Below are positions 50,760 to 61,637 of a DNA stretch of 64,000 bases, piece after piece. A program made the translations under genes and the position numbers. Under the pieces are notes generated by a model that was not told the origin of the DNA, searched no databases, and was given only the letters and a program-made list of their open reading frames with translations. Every line of letters begins with the position of its first letter. The first letter of the stretch is position 1. The DNA is from Amblyomma americanum. Lineage: Eukaryota > Arthropoda > Arachnida > Ixodida > Ixodidae. The DNA lies in NCBI RefSeq assembly GCF_052857255.1, contig NC_135502.1:188167806-188231805 (forward strand), in the 5' to 3' direction.

Positions 50760-53430
50760 AGGGGCCATTATAGCCTAGTTTCACGCATACCCTGCTTATC
50801 GCCTTTAATTCCGAAAAGGTTAAATTACAATTTCCTCAATTTTCAGTTTATTCTGTGCGGTAAATATTTTTAAAACGAATTTTTTTTCGTTTCTTTTGCG
50901 AACTGCTTGCTGGTCTGGCAACCCCTGATCGCTGACTTCACGAGCGCATACACGCCACGCGTCGTCTGCTGCAGGCTGTTGAGGTGCTTGCATGCACACC
51001 GTAGACAGCGTTCGCTCGAAAAGTTTTTTTTAGCCTAGCGAGATAAAATATATTTTCCGTATTCTCTTTTGGGAAGCCTTCAACTTAGTAAGCGAGGCGA
51101 GTGATCCTTGGGAAAGCGGACTTGCTCGTGGTGCCCACTTTCCGATTGTTAAGGAAACAGAAATCGATGGACCCCTGCTTTATTATTTACGCTTGGAAGC
51201 ATGCTGTTCGTATGTTATGAGTGTGGTCTCTTTTGAGCAGCCAAGTGCTCCCGTATGTGAAAAGCGGCGCCGTGCATGCCTTCGCCGATGTGCGCCGTGA
51301 AAGCCTCGGCGTTTTGTAGCTAGCTACCAAGTTCTTGCCCGCTATTCATCGCTCGATAATTAAACTCAAATTATCAAAAGGTGAGCTGCAGTAACCGTGA
51401 GGCACAAAAGAAGCAGAGAGAAGTGCCGAATGCGACGACTTCCGCCCTGAATGTCCGTGTTTGTAAGTCGAACGTACATTTCCTTCGACTCATAGAACCT
51501 TTTTGCAGGAACCAAGCCGCTTGCAAAACCCAACGTGACTCTAATGCTTTCACTGTCTGCGCCGATGAATAGTCGCCGCCGTCTAAATGAGTGCTTTGAA
51601 ATAATAATACAGCATTTTGCTGTGCGTGCACATTGTGTCCAAGGAGTGCGACGGTTAGGACAACTGCAGCCCTGTGTTGAGGTTGTTTACTTGGCTGTGA
51701 GCAAACAGTACTGCTCGTTTGCGTGACATAAAACTCCAGCTAGGTTATCCTTATCTTTAATATGACGTACTCTTGCTCACAAATTGCACTTTTACTCATT
51801 TACACACCATGAAAATACTGCAATAAGAACCGATGATGCTATATTGCCTGCTTGGGAAACTCTCTGCGTCGGATACCGGCACTTTCTGCTAACTGTATGT
51901 TTAGCTAAAAATGTGTTCGGACATTAATTGAATTACTGAAACCAACCAGATTTGTTGCCCACAGTCGACGCAGACGGCTGCTTCCGGCTGCCTTCTGCAC
52001 ATGCTATGGAGACTGAATCACATATATCGGCACTTCCCCCTTATTGTACTCGCGTCCTGCGATGTAGGCAGTCATCGCTTTAAGGGCACTGTATCCAAAA
52101 CTACGCCCGACAGCTATTTGCAGGCGCTAAAACTTGCGAATTCTCTCTCCGAAATCGCCGAAATTGCACACACAAATCCTGTGTACTCGCTAGGCCTCGT
52201 CATGTAAGGGGCCGGCGGTCCAGCGTAAACCGAAATTCAAGAATATGGCTAAAGGTCCTCACTGATTAGTAACAAAGTGTGAAGATATGATATGTAGCCA
52301 CATGTTTCGTTTTTTTTCGATACGGATAGGGTACACAAGCGCAGTTTTTCCGGCAGTCGCATCACCGGGCGTGAAGCTTTCGCTCGGCCGCACAAGCCCA
52401 GGTGACGGCAACGAGCGGCACCGTCGTGCGGCGTTTTGTGCCCGTGTGGCTTCCCTCGCCGATCAGTTCTATGCGCAGGCACCGAATGAAAGCACATTTT
52501 CGCTGTTGCACGCACATCGCGTATGTCGCCGTGGCTAGCATGAGGTCCAATAAGTTTTGGAACTCTTAAGTTTATTCAATGTCATACCAACTACTCCCCT
52601 GCCACTCTCTTCTGGTTCCCACTAAGCTGACGCTTTAACATTACTACGATACGTGATCCTTAATCGTGTTGGCGTCGTCATCGGTCTAGCGTGACCGACC
52701 AGTGCGTCAGCGACGGCATTTGTGCACCGATCAGCCCACCGACCGTCGGTCGCCGTTGCATCGGCCTATAGTGTGACCGGACCCTACCTATACCGAAGAA
52801 AAACTGCGTTATTATCGCGTTTGCGGTACCAGTCATTCATATATGGAGGACGACAGCTACTTCGATCGCCCGCGAAAGAACATGTGGGAATGAGACCTCG
52901 CTGCGCATATTGCAGCAACGAGAGCAGATGACGTTGCTCCGTGCATGTGCTTGTGACGTCACGAGAGCTTTCAATACGGCGGTCGCTGCCAGTGGGAGGA
53001 GTCTCCCGGTCTCAATTTCGATCGTATTTTTTGGAAAATACAGCGCGTCCAGGGAAGCCAAATTTCGAAAATTGAATCATAAGCTCTTGCATTAGTTACT
53101 GAAGCAGAAAACTGCAATATGAAGAAGGGTTGAAATGCGGGCCAGTTGGTTCATAGTAATTGAAAAAAAAAACAGTCACAAAAGACAAGTGACACGACAA
53201 GGAGTGAACACGCCGCAGCAACTGGACTGTCAACTGAGATTTATTAGAAAAACCAAAGCGCTGTGAGTTTTGATAATGCTCTGCTGGCCTTGCCGGGAGT
53301 TTGTTTTGTCTAATAAATCTCAGTTGACAGACTAGTCGTTGTGGCGTGTACTCTCTTTCTTTTGTCCCATGTGTTTTGTGACGGGATTTTTTGAAGTTGC
53401 AATATGAAGAACGACCATGTCATGGCCCCT
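50760..53430 (-). mobile_element. TTAA-type DNA element, copy B, inverted relative to copy A
   Basis: Ends AGGGGCCATTATAG (50760 on) and CATGTCATGGCCCCT (to 53430) correspond to the ends of copy A. Flanks are CTAA and ATAA, an imperfect TTAA-like duplication. The body lacks both MITEs found in copy A and instead carries a 271-bp foldback insertion (53127-53397). Without it the length is about 2.4 kb. No transposase frame is present. Confidence 0.78.
53127..53397. mobile_element. Foldback-type insertion in copy B
   Basis: TGCAATATGAAGAA lies on both sides (53113-53126, 53398-53411), a 14-bp target duplication. Inside are long imperfect inverted repeats, including CTGTCAACTGAGATTTATTAG (near 53228) against its complement (near 53311-53331), plus CACAAAAGACA against TCTTTTGTCCC. 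The long duplication suggests a retrotransposition-like or Penelope-type origin, but I recognise no coding part. Confidence 0.65.
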
Positions 53431-53445
53431 ATAAGATACCTATAC

Positions 53446-54021
53446 TGTTACGTCTCGCCTACGACGCGCGGTATAGCCGGCGCGGATGCAACGGACGCCG
53501 CGGCTTTGTTCAAAGCGGCGGTCATTTGGACCCGTTCATCGCTGCCGCAACGCCTCCCGCCAAGCGCGTCCAGGCAGGTTTCAGTGCCACGTGTCGTCGT
53601 GCGTGCGTGTGTGTGTGTGTGCATGTTTTGCCCACGCTTGTCAAAGCGCGGCAGCCGGGGAGAGGAGCTCCCCAACTGGGAGGCGAGGAGGTCTGACCGG
53701 CGCCGGCCTGGCGGACGCGCCCGTCACGTCTGGACATGTTCAAGCGTCGCCGTATCGGACGCCTCTCCCCAAGCCGTTCCCTCTTGCCCTCGACTCCGAG
53801 GGTATAAAAACGCCGCTGCCCCGGACGCCGAGAGAGAGACTTCGATTTCTTCCTTCGAGTAACGTGGTCGCACTGACCGGCTGCTCTTTTGCGATGCCAG
53901 AATAAACAAGTTGTTCTGTTGCCAGTCGACTCATCCTTTGCCGGGACCTTCGGATGTTTCCAGCTGTGCCCCAGGCCGCCAGGCCAACGCTACCCTTGGG
54001 GCTTGCAACCCATTTGTAACA
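53446..54021 (+). repeat. 5' LTR of Gypsy copy 2
   Basis: TGTTACGTCTCGCC to TTTGTAACA. TATAAAAA at about 53803-53810 and AATAAA near 53902 give promoter and polyA signals. The leader continues ACTGGTTGCCAGCGG, the likely primer-binding region. Confidence 0.92.
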
Positions 54022-54335
54022 ACTGGTTGCCAGCGGTGAGATCCCGACAACGGAGGCCAGCAGCGAAGATATGCGGTCAACTGTATGCTGAGCAGCACAA
54101 CGACCATCCGGGAGCAGTGCAACGAGCCCTGTGTGATGACTGGTTGCCTGCAGCGGAACGACTGCGCTGAATTCTTGGCTGCGAGGTTTGGTGAGTGCGG
54201 GACTTTCTTCTTCTGAGTTTTGCCAGGCTTTTGTTAGTGTCAGAAACAGAGCTGGTAATTGTGTTGTCGTTGCTGCCGGGTTAGTTTGCGGCAAGACAAT
54301 AGCAGGCAGTAGAGAAAGCAGCATTCGGAGCAGCC

Positions 54336-57300
54336 ATGGATTTGAAGTCGTTGCGCAAACCGAAATTGCTGGAGCTTGCAAGAGAGTTGGGTCATGATGT
54401 CTCAGACAAACTCAGAAAACCAGAACTGCTAAGGGCGATTCTTGAGTTGGAGGCTGAGGATGACGAGCTGTCGGAATGCCTTGAGACCATTGAGGAGAGG
54501 GAACAAAAAGAAAAAGAGAAAAACGAGCGCGAACGTAAAGAGCAAAAAGACGAGCGCGAACGTAAAGAACAAAAAGAGAAAGAGGAGCGCGAACGTAAAG
54601 AGCAAAAAGAGAAAGACGAGCGCGAACGTAAAGAGCAAAAAGAGAAAGAAGAGCGCGACCGTCAACACGCTTTGGAAATGAAGCGTCTCGAGGTAGAGAT
54701 GGAACGCGCTCGTAATGGAAGTCAGGCACACGGTGCAGGAGAACGGGTATCGTTCAAAATGACTGACCTGATGCGGCCGTTTAAGCTTGGAGAGGAGATT
54801 GGTTTGTTCCTGGTTAACTTTGAGCGAACGTGCGAGAAGCAGGGGTTCTCTCGGGAAACGTGGCCACAGCGCTTGCTCACTTTGTTACCCGGCGAGGCGG
54901 CCGACGTAGTCGCTCGCTTGAAGAGAGAGGAGGCAGAGGATTTCGACCAAGTGAAATCGAGTCTGCTAAAAAAGTACAGGCTGTCAGCGGAGGCGTTCCG
55001 TCGGAAGTTTCGGGAAAATGAAAAAGGCAGAAATGAGTCATATACAGAGTTTGCCTACAGGCTTATGTCAAACATGCAGGAGTGGCTCAAAGAAGAGAAA
55101 GCGTTTGGTGACCACGAGAAAATTCTGCAGTGTTTCGGGCTGGAACAGTTTTATAGTCGGTTACCTGAGAACGTGCGGTATTGGGTCTTGGATAGGCCAG
55201 ACGTTAGTACAGTGGCTAAAGCCGCCGAGCTAGCCGAGGAGTTTGTGGCGCGTCGAGCTCGCGGAGCTAAGGACGGTCAAAAGGGTGAATTTGGCTCCAA
55301 GTCTGAGAGGCCGAAGTTCACACCCATGAGAGCAAGGGGGGACACGCGTAGTGCGGATGCGAGTGAAAGCAGTCCGACCGAACGTAAGGAGACGGCGGCA
55401 GCCGAAGCCGAACGCAGAAAGCGGTTCGAGGCGAGGCAAGCGCGCGTGTGTTATACGTGCCAGAAGCCGGGTCACTTTTCGGCGCAGTGTCCAGAAACAA
55501 AAACAAAAGTCGTGTTTTTGTCATTATGCAGCACTGACGAGAACATGAAGCTTCTCGAGCCTTACATGCGAGACTTCCTCGTGAACGGGAAAGAGTGCCG
55601 AGTGCTTCGGGATTCCGCAGCTACAATGGATGTAGTTCACCCCTCTTACGTAGAACCCGATATGTTCACGGGCGAGTGCGCATGGATCAAGCAAGCCGTG
55701 GAAGCTCACAGCGTGTGTCTGCCCGTAGCAAAAGTGGTTATTGAAGGACCTTTCGGAGCAATTGAGACGGAGGCCGCAGTGTCATCTATGCTGCCCCCCC
55801 AGTACCCATACCTATTTTCGAACCGGTCCGATCACCTCCTGCGCGAGAAGGGTCTTTTGTTTGGTGAGGCTAGCGTTCAGGCCTTAACCAGATCGAGAGT
55901 TCGGGAGCTCGCTGCAAAGGCGGTAGTTGCGGGGCCGACGTTGTCGAACAATGAGAAAGGGTCGGAGGCGCAGCAAGCTGATATTCCTAGCACGTCAGAA
56001 CTGGATAAAATTGAGCCTGTAGCGTTGAAGGCACCAGGTACTGGAGAGGAAATGCCCGACAAGGGAAAGTTAGAAGAGCTTCCGGTCGAGCTTCCGGGAC
56101 TAAGCTCAGTGACGAACAGGGAAGACACTGATCAGGTCATTAGTGACTTACTCAGTAAAGCACCGCTGTCGCCTGAGCAGAAAACCGAACTACACCAACT
56201 CTTACAAGAGTTTCAAGGTCAGTTCTCTGAGAGGCCTGGTAGGACTTATGTCCTTACTCATGATATAGAACTTACCTCCCCAGAGCCAGTACGATCCAAG
56301 GCGTACCGGGTGTCACCCCGCCAGCGCGATATTATGGAGGCTGAGGTAAAGAAAATGCTACAGCTCGGAGTTATTGAGGCGGGTGAGAGTGATTATACCT
56401 CCCCTTTGATTTTAGTTGAGGTACCGGGCAAGGAACCTCGTCATTGCGTCGACTACCGCAGACTTAATTCCATCACTAAGGATCAAATTTATCCGATCCC
56501 TAACATCGAGGAGCGCCTTGAGAAAGTTAGTAGCGCTCAGTTTATTTCCACCCTAGATCTTGTCAGGGGTTATTGGCAGGTTCCACTTACAGAAGAGGCT
56601 AGTAGGTATGCGGCGTTCATTTCACCAATGGGAACATTCCGTCCTAAAGTTTTGAGTTTTGGTTTGAAGAACGCGCCATACTGCTTTTCAAGCCTCATGG
56701 ACAAAGTGTTGCGGGGACAGGAAGAATTCGCTTTACCGTATTTAGACGACGTAGCGATATTCTCCGCATCCTGGTCTGAGCATATGGCACACTTGCGGGC
56801 AGTGCTAACCCGCCTGCGCGAAGCGGGCTTGACAGTCAAGGCTCCCAAGTGCCAATTAGCACAGGCCGAGGTTGTCTACCTCGGTCACGTGATTGGACAG
56901 GGTCGTCGCCGCCCCTCTGAAATAAAGGTGGCCGCTGTGCGAGACTTCCCGCAACCGCGCACGAAGACCGATATTCGGTCGTTCTTAGGTGTCGCCGGCT
57001 ACTATCAGAGGTACATCCCCAGGTACTCCGATATCGCGGCTCCCCTGACGGATGCTCTAAGAAAAACAGAGCCCCAAACAGTCGTCTGGGGCGAGACAAA
57101 GGAAAGAGCTTTCAGCGCCCTAAAGAGCGCCCTAACAAGCCAGCCTGTGCTACGATCGCCAGACTACACAAAAGGGTTCGTTGTTCAGTGCGATGCTAGT
57201 GAGCGAGGCATGGGCGTTGTACTGTGCCAAAGGGACAATGGAGAAGTGGAACACCCCGTCCTGTATGCTAGTCGTAAGCTGACCTGTCGTGAGCAGGCGT

Positions 57301-57545
57301 ACAGCGCCACCGAGAAAGAGTGTGCGTGTCTCGTGTGGGCCGTTCAGAAATTGTCATGCTACCTAGCCGGCTCGAGGTTTATCATTGAGACGGATCACTG
57401 CCCTCTCCAATGGCTGCAGACCATATCTCCCAAAAATGGCCGCCTCCTGCGCTGGAGCCTCGCTTTGCAACAATATTCCTTTGAGGTGCGTTACAAAAAG
57501 GGGAGTCTCAACGGTAACGCCGATGGCTTAAGTCGAAGCCCCTAA
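54336..57545 (+). CDS. Gypsy gag-protease-RT-RNase H polyprotein, copy 2 (1069 codons)
   Basis: The domain order is as in copy 1, uninterrupted, with YLDD near residue 803 and the RNase H acidic residues kept. It ends at the same LSRSP stop, without integrase. It is 11 codons longer because the E/K/R-rich coiled coil (residues about 50-125) has more units of an 11-residue (33-bp) repeat. The protease-like site again reads LRDSAA. Both copies having long intact frames and the same end argues that the integrase-less form is the transposing form, using integrase from another element. Confidence 0.92.
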   Translation: MDLKSLRKPKLLELARELGHDVSDKLRKPELLRAILELEAEDDELSECLETIEEREQKEKEKNERERKEQKDERERKEQKEKEERERKEQKEKDERERKEQKEKEERDRQHALEMKRLEVEMERARNGSQAHGAGERVSFKMTDLMRPFKLGEEIGLFLVNFERTCEKQGFSRETWPQRLLTLLPGEAADVVARLKREEAEDFDQVKSSLLKKYRLSAEAFRRKFRENEKGRNESYTEFAYRLMSNMQEWLKEEKAFGDHEKILQCFGLEQFYSRLPENVRYWVLDRPDVSTVAKAAELAEEFVARRARGAKDGQKGEFGSKSERPKFTPMRARGDTRSADASESSPTERKETAAAEAERRKRFEARQARVCYTCQKPGHFSAQCPETKTKVVFLSLCSTDENMKLLEPYMRDFLVNGKECRVLRDSAATMDVVHPSYVEPDMFTGECAWIKQAVEAHSVCLPVAKVVIEGPFGAIETEAAVSSMLPPQYPYLFSNRSDHLLREKGLLFGEASVQALTRSRVRELAAKAVVAGPTLSNNEKGSEAQQADIPSTSELDKIEPVALKAPGTGEEMPDKGKLEELPVELPGLSSVTNREDTDQVISDLLSKAPLSPEQKTELHQLLQEFQGQFSERPGRTYVLTHDIELTSPEPVRSKAYRVSPRQRDIMEAEVKKMLQLGVIEAGESDYTSPLILVEVPGKEPRHCVDYRRLNSITKDQIYPIPNIEERLEKVSSAQFISTLDLVRGYWQVPLTEEASRYAAFISPMGTFRPKVLSFGLKNAPYCFSSLMDKVLRGQEEFALPYLDDVAIFSASWSEHMAHLRAVLTRLREAGLTVKAPKCQLAQAEVVYLGHVIGQGRRRPSEIKVAAVRDFPQPRTKTDIRSFLGVAGYYQRYIPRYSDIAAPLTDALRKTEPQTVVWGETKERAFSALKSALTSQPVLRSPDYTKGFVVQCDASERGMGVVLCQRDNGEVEHPVLYASRKLTCREQAYSATEKECACLVWAVQKLSCYLAGSRFIIETDHCPLQWLQTISPKNGRLLRWSLALQQYSFEVRYKKGSLNGNADGLSRSP

Positions 57546-58025
57546 CGCAGGAATCCGCCTCAAAGTTGTTGGTTACTGATGTTTTCTTCCTGAGGCAGGA
57601 TTTTTAACATATTGCTTTTGTTTAGTGTTTCAAAGTGATTATGTGCTTTCTAGTGCAATTTTCCAATTTGTGGACGCGTTCTGAGTGCTGCTTGACTACT
57701 GTAAGGAACTAGGCAGTAGTATAAAAGGGGAAAGAGCCTGGCAGAGCTTAGTGAGGGTTGTCTCGTGCTTGCTGACTGAGCGGTTGCGTTTCGGCGTAGT
57801 TCTAACGCTTGCTGGGAACGAGCACAAAAATGGCAACTCTCCCGAAGTGACTTTGCAGTGTCCTATGTGATCCTGAACCCGAGAACGAGGCCTTCTCTGT
57901 GCGCTGCGCTCAAGCAACGTCGAGGGACGACCGGTTTCGATTACGAGCATCATCGAGCGACATCCCTCCGGACAGCGGATGCAGTCCCCTGACCATCGGG
58001 ATCTCCTTCCCCCGGCGGGGCGGTC
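57546..58025 (+). other. Non-coding segment in the place of integrase (copy 2)
   Basis: It corresponds to 15929-16408 of copy 1. It contains GTATAAAAGGGG near 57719-57730, then GAGCCTGGCAGAGC and a GC-rich stretch, and ends with a G-rich tract (GGCGGGGCGG) just before the 3' LTR. This looks like a promoter or a captured LTR piece; no frame longer than about 60 codons fits a protein. Confidence 0.65.
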
Positions 58026-58601
58026 TGTTACGTCTCGCCTACGACGCGCGGTATAGCCGGCGCGGATGCAACGGACGCCGCGGCTTTGTTCAAAGCGGCG
58101 GTCATTTGGACCCGTTCATCGCTGCCGCAACGCCTCCCGCCAAGCGCGTCCAGGCAGGTTTCAGTGCCACGTGTCGTCGTGCGTGCGTGTGTGTGTGTGT
58201 GCATGTTTTGCCCACGCTTGTCAAAGCGCGGCAGCCGGGGAGAGGAGCTCCCCAACTGGGAGGCGAGGAGGTCTGACCGGCGCCGGCCTGGCGGACGCGC
58301 CCGTCACGTCTGGACATGTTCAAGCGTCGCCGTATCGGACGCCTCTCCCCAAGCCGTTCCCTCTTGCCCTCGACTCCGAGGGTATAAAAACGCCGCTGCC
58401 CCGGACGCCGAGAGAGAGACTTCGATTTCTGCCTTCGAGTAACGTGGTCGCCCTGACCGGCTGCTCTTTTGCGATGCCAGAATAAACAAGTTGTTCTGTT
58501 GCCAGTCGACTCATCCTTTGCCGGGACCTTCGGATGTTTCCAGCTGTGCCCCAGGCCGCCAGGCCAACGCTACCCTTGGGGCTTGCAACCCATTTGTAAC
58601 A
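58026..58601 (+). repeat. 3' LTR of Gypsy copy 2
   Basis: Equal in length to 53446-54021; differences noted at the TTCTGCC/TTCTTCC and CGCCCTG/CGCACTG positions. Confidence 0.92.
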
Positions 58602-58605
58602 ATAC

Positions 58606-58900
58606 CTATGGGACTAAGGGTGCCAGAAATTTCGGGGGACACTAAAGCTCTGCCTTTAAGGATAAAACAGACAGCGTTAACGGCTCTCGCCTGTTGCTAT
58701 CCTTACAGATACTTGCGAACATGCACGAAATTCTCTGCTTGTTTCATCACTAATTAATTTCTTAAATTTTGCCACTATTATCCCACACATACTCAGTCAC
58801 ACACAGTAGTAAGCTGGCCTATCATGTGGAATACCACCTGACATAGATACATATAAAGCCTCTTTTTAACCAAGCGACACTAACATGTCTGATTGACTAG
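58606..58900 (+). other. Intron remainder before coding exon 4
   Basis: No features except the end GATTGACTAG, the acceptor proposed for the exon at 58901. Confidence 0.4.
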
Positions 58901-59022
58901 GAGTACCATGTTTTACTTTGGATGAAAAGGTCCCAGTGGGTTTGATTTCCATCTCACTCTCCCATCTCGAAGTTTACCTTGATAAGCCCGAGTTGGCAGC
59001 TCCTGCCATGTCATGTGGCCTC
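58901..59022 (+). CDS. Probable coding exon 4 of the DUF4806-like gene
   Basis: Acceptor TGATTGACTAG ends at 58900; entry phase 1 fits the donor at 45469. The exon reads VPCFTLDEK, then VPVGLISISLSHLEVYLDK. DUF4806 domains typically start with a P-L-x-S-L-x-x-LE-x-x-L pattern like this. A donor CTC|GTGAGG after 59022 leaves phase 0, matching the next exon. Residues after KPEL do not fit the family well, so the 3' boundary is uncertain. Confidence 0.45.
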
Positions 59023-59658
59023 GTGAGGACACACAAGTTGCCGCCAAATCAGTCCCGGCCAAGTCACATGTACACGACCACCTGCCATAGCCATGACAAT
59101 AATTTTTCTTTGACAACGCTGACATCAGATTTTCGGGACAATGAAGCCTGTAACACTTTCAGGTTAGTAAAGGCCCTTGTTCTAAGAAAGGGCCTCGATT
59201 CTGGCAGCCTTGCTGCCATGGGTAGTGCAAGAGGGTTATCGCACAACTTCCACTCTCCCGTCGGATCATGTTCCATGCGACACTCGCTACTGAACATACA
59301 TGTCTGTCACTACTGAAAAGTGTGGTGCTGGTGAACATCTCAACGATAGGTTACATGCAGCAAATACCTACGGAAGAAGATTGAACAGCTGTCGTCTTAG
59401 CGGAGTTGATACAGAACCGAACATGATATTCGGCGCTCATAGGCTTGCATCCCACTTTCTATCTAATTAATTATCTCAATGACCACATTATTATTTTACA
59501 TTGATCAACATAAAAAAATTCCCTATGCTTTCATTGATGTCAATGGCTGTAGGCTCCATTCATAAGTGCAAGATACTGCTGTCTGAGAATGTTGCGATGT
59601 TTCATTGCATGTTTGGATGAACCAGAGATTCATAATTCCTGATCAAAGAGGTTCGAAT
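59023..59658. other. Intronic sequence without recognised features
   Basis: No frame with domains and no defined repeat before the pogo-like end at about 59659. Confidence 0.35.
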
Positions 59659-60260
59659 AGAGTCAAATCTTGTTATAACTAAGCCTAATTTTGGCCTAAA
59701 ATTTGTTATACCCATCACTCGTTCTAAAAATCTGCAAAAGTCTGCAAATAAACCCAAGCAAAGGGTGCTCTCAGGGGGGCAACAGAAAGGTGTAATAGCG
59801 CACAATTGTTGAATTCAGAGGTTGGTATAAGCATGTGAAATATCGCTCTTTGTTCTGTGTTGGAGAGCAGAAATGAGCACTAGATAGGGATGCTTGCTCC
59901 GCCCAGATTTATTTAAGAAACAATGAAATCTTTGATTGGTGGCACTGAGCAGTATTTCAGAGGACAAAATTCTCCATGAAATCAATTAATTTTAGAGCTT
60001 TCTCCACATCAGGCCACAGGTACTTTCTGCAGGTAGCCCTTCAATTTCCTGGCCGTGTCGGCAGCCTCTGCGGTTTTTAGAGCTCGTTCTTCGCTTTACG
60101 GTTCACTGTCATCATCCCTACTTGCATCATCTGCAAGAATCGGCCTCGTCAGCGATTTCTGGTCGGTCAGTTCAGGTGCCACTACCAAGTTGTCATGAGC
60201 AGAGACTAAGTCCTTAAACGTAACAATCAGAAGCACCAGTCGATATTATGGCATGGAGAT
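59659..60260 (-). pseudogene. Relic 3' end of a pogo/Tigger-like transposon
   Basis: AGTCAAATCTTGTTATAACT at 59660 resembles the terminal repeat of tick pogo-like elements. On the minus strand at about 60225-60000 a broken frame reads LVVAPELTDQKSLTRPI, then an acidic stretch (DDASRDDDSEP), and AAEAADTARKLKGYL. This is the layout of the C-terminus of CENP-B/pogo-type transposases. Stops interrupt it, and the catalytic domain is missing. Confidence 0.5.
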
Positions 60261-61637
60261 CATTCTTCATGTCTCGTTTAGAACGGATGTCAACAGATGT
60301 CTGCAATCTTCTGTCTTGCATTCACAATTATCGACTGAGTGCTAGATGCAACACTGAAGTCCTCAGTAATGTCCCCTTTTGCGCTCGCTGTGGACTACCA
60401 AAAAATCGACTCAAATGAGAGTACATTGTGCTTCTGCATTGCCATTTTGCGCAACGGAGTTGATTGAGTCATGGAGTGCAGCCCACGTGCGCGCAGGACT
60501 GCACATGTGGCAGCGGCGTGCGGCATGATGAGCCGATGGTTCGTTCACGTGCCGGTCATGCGTCAGTCAGCTTGATGCTAGTTCGTACTGCCCCTATATG
60601 GTGCGGCATGTGAATGCACGGTCGATTCATGCACACTACAACTGTGAACTATTCAGATGATCAAAATATTGCATTTCTTGAAGTTTTTACGGCTCCTTGT
60701 TCATTTTGAGCTCAGAATCACCTTGAGTACAGCTTTAAGCCAAAGCTAAAGTGGCTATGGCTTATTTTGTGGTACAGCATGGGTACAGCAATCTAGAAGG
60801 CTGCAGTAGAAAAGCTGTAGCTTTTCCTGTGACCTTTCTGAAGGGGCTGCCATGGCACGGTGCTAGCGTAGACAGCAAAATCCCTGCCGTGAAGGACTCT
60901 ACACAGATTGATGCAGTGCCTCGCCCCACTCCCTAGATTGCACGAATAAAATTTCCTGATTTTTGATATCGCCAGGTTGGCAGTTCTGCAGTATGCTTGC
61001 ACTTAAGTTTATGGCTGCTCCAAGTAACGAAAATTTAAAGTACCTGCCTAGAAAATAGAACTTTTCCGGGAAACTGCAGGCATGAAAATGTGGAGTGCAA
61101 GATGACTGCATTTGTATTGCTCTCACAGATTGGCATTTTTTGGAAGTTGCAGCATGGTCTTCACCTCTTAGCTGTGCCATTTTTTTTACCTTTGTCACTC
61201 TTGATCAATGTCTTGCAGTTTGCTTGCATGAAATTTGGTGAAATCATTCTTGGGTTTCTGGCACAGTTAAGAAATATTCGGGGAGGGGGGGGGGGTTAAT
61301 AGGGCATGCTTTGAGGCATCACGCTGAAAAGCTGTCACTCATGGCTTGAGCATGTTTCGATCAGCTTGGCACTAGCACATTCTTCTAAGCAATGCAGTGA
61401 AGACAGGCATATTGCTGCAATTATTTTGGTTGCACATGCATTTTTTTTCATGTGCATAAAATAGCAATTCATTGGGGAAAAATGTGTGTAAACAAGTTCT
61501 GGGTGCTAAGCATGGATAAAGGTCTTATTTGCTGTGCCTTGTATGCAATAAATATGATAATTTATAAATGCTCATTTACTCTTTATTTGTATTAAACATC
61601 TTATTATAATTTGTGCTGTAATGGTTTTCACATCAAG
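60261..61637. other. Intronic sequence without recognised genes
   Basis: A run GGGGAGGGGGGGGGG lies near 61280-61295 and AATAAA near 61547. No conserved frame found. TTTTCACATCAAG at 61625-61637 is the proposed acceptor of the next exon. Confidence 0.4.

Larger units (their letters stand above)
53446..58601 (+). mobile_element. Young Gypsy-type LTR retrotransposon without integrase, copy 2
   Basis: LTRs at 53446-54021 and 58026-58601 (576 bp each) differ at about two positions that I can see. ATAC at 53442-53445 and 58602-58605 is the 4-bp target duplication. The plan is the same as copy 1: leader, one gag-protease-RT-RNase H frame, a 480-bp non-coding segment, LTR. The LTRs are about 29 bp longer than in copy 1, mainly from an extra TTTGTTCAAAGCGGCGGTC stretch near 53505-53530. 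It landed 11 bp beyond the end of copy B. Confidence 0.92.

Noticed and set aside
53127..53397. Hammerhead ribozyme of a Penelope-like element
   Set aside because: The inverted arms suggested it, but I could not find the CTGATGA and GAAA core in the right arrangement.
53586..53655. Variable GT repeat as a regulatory microsatellite
   Set aside because: It is part of the LTR and present in all four LTRs of the family; nothing suggests a separate function.
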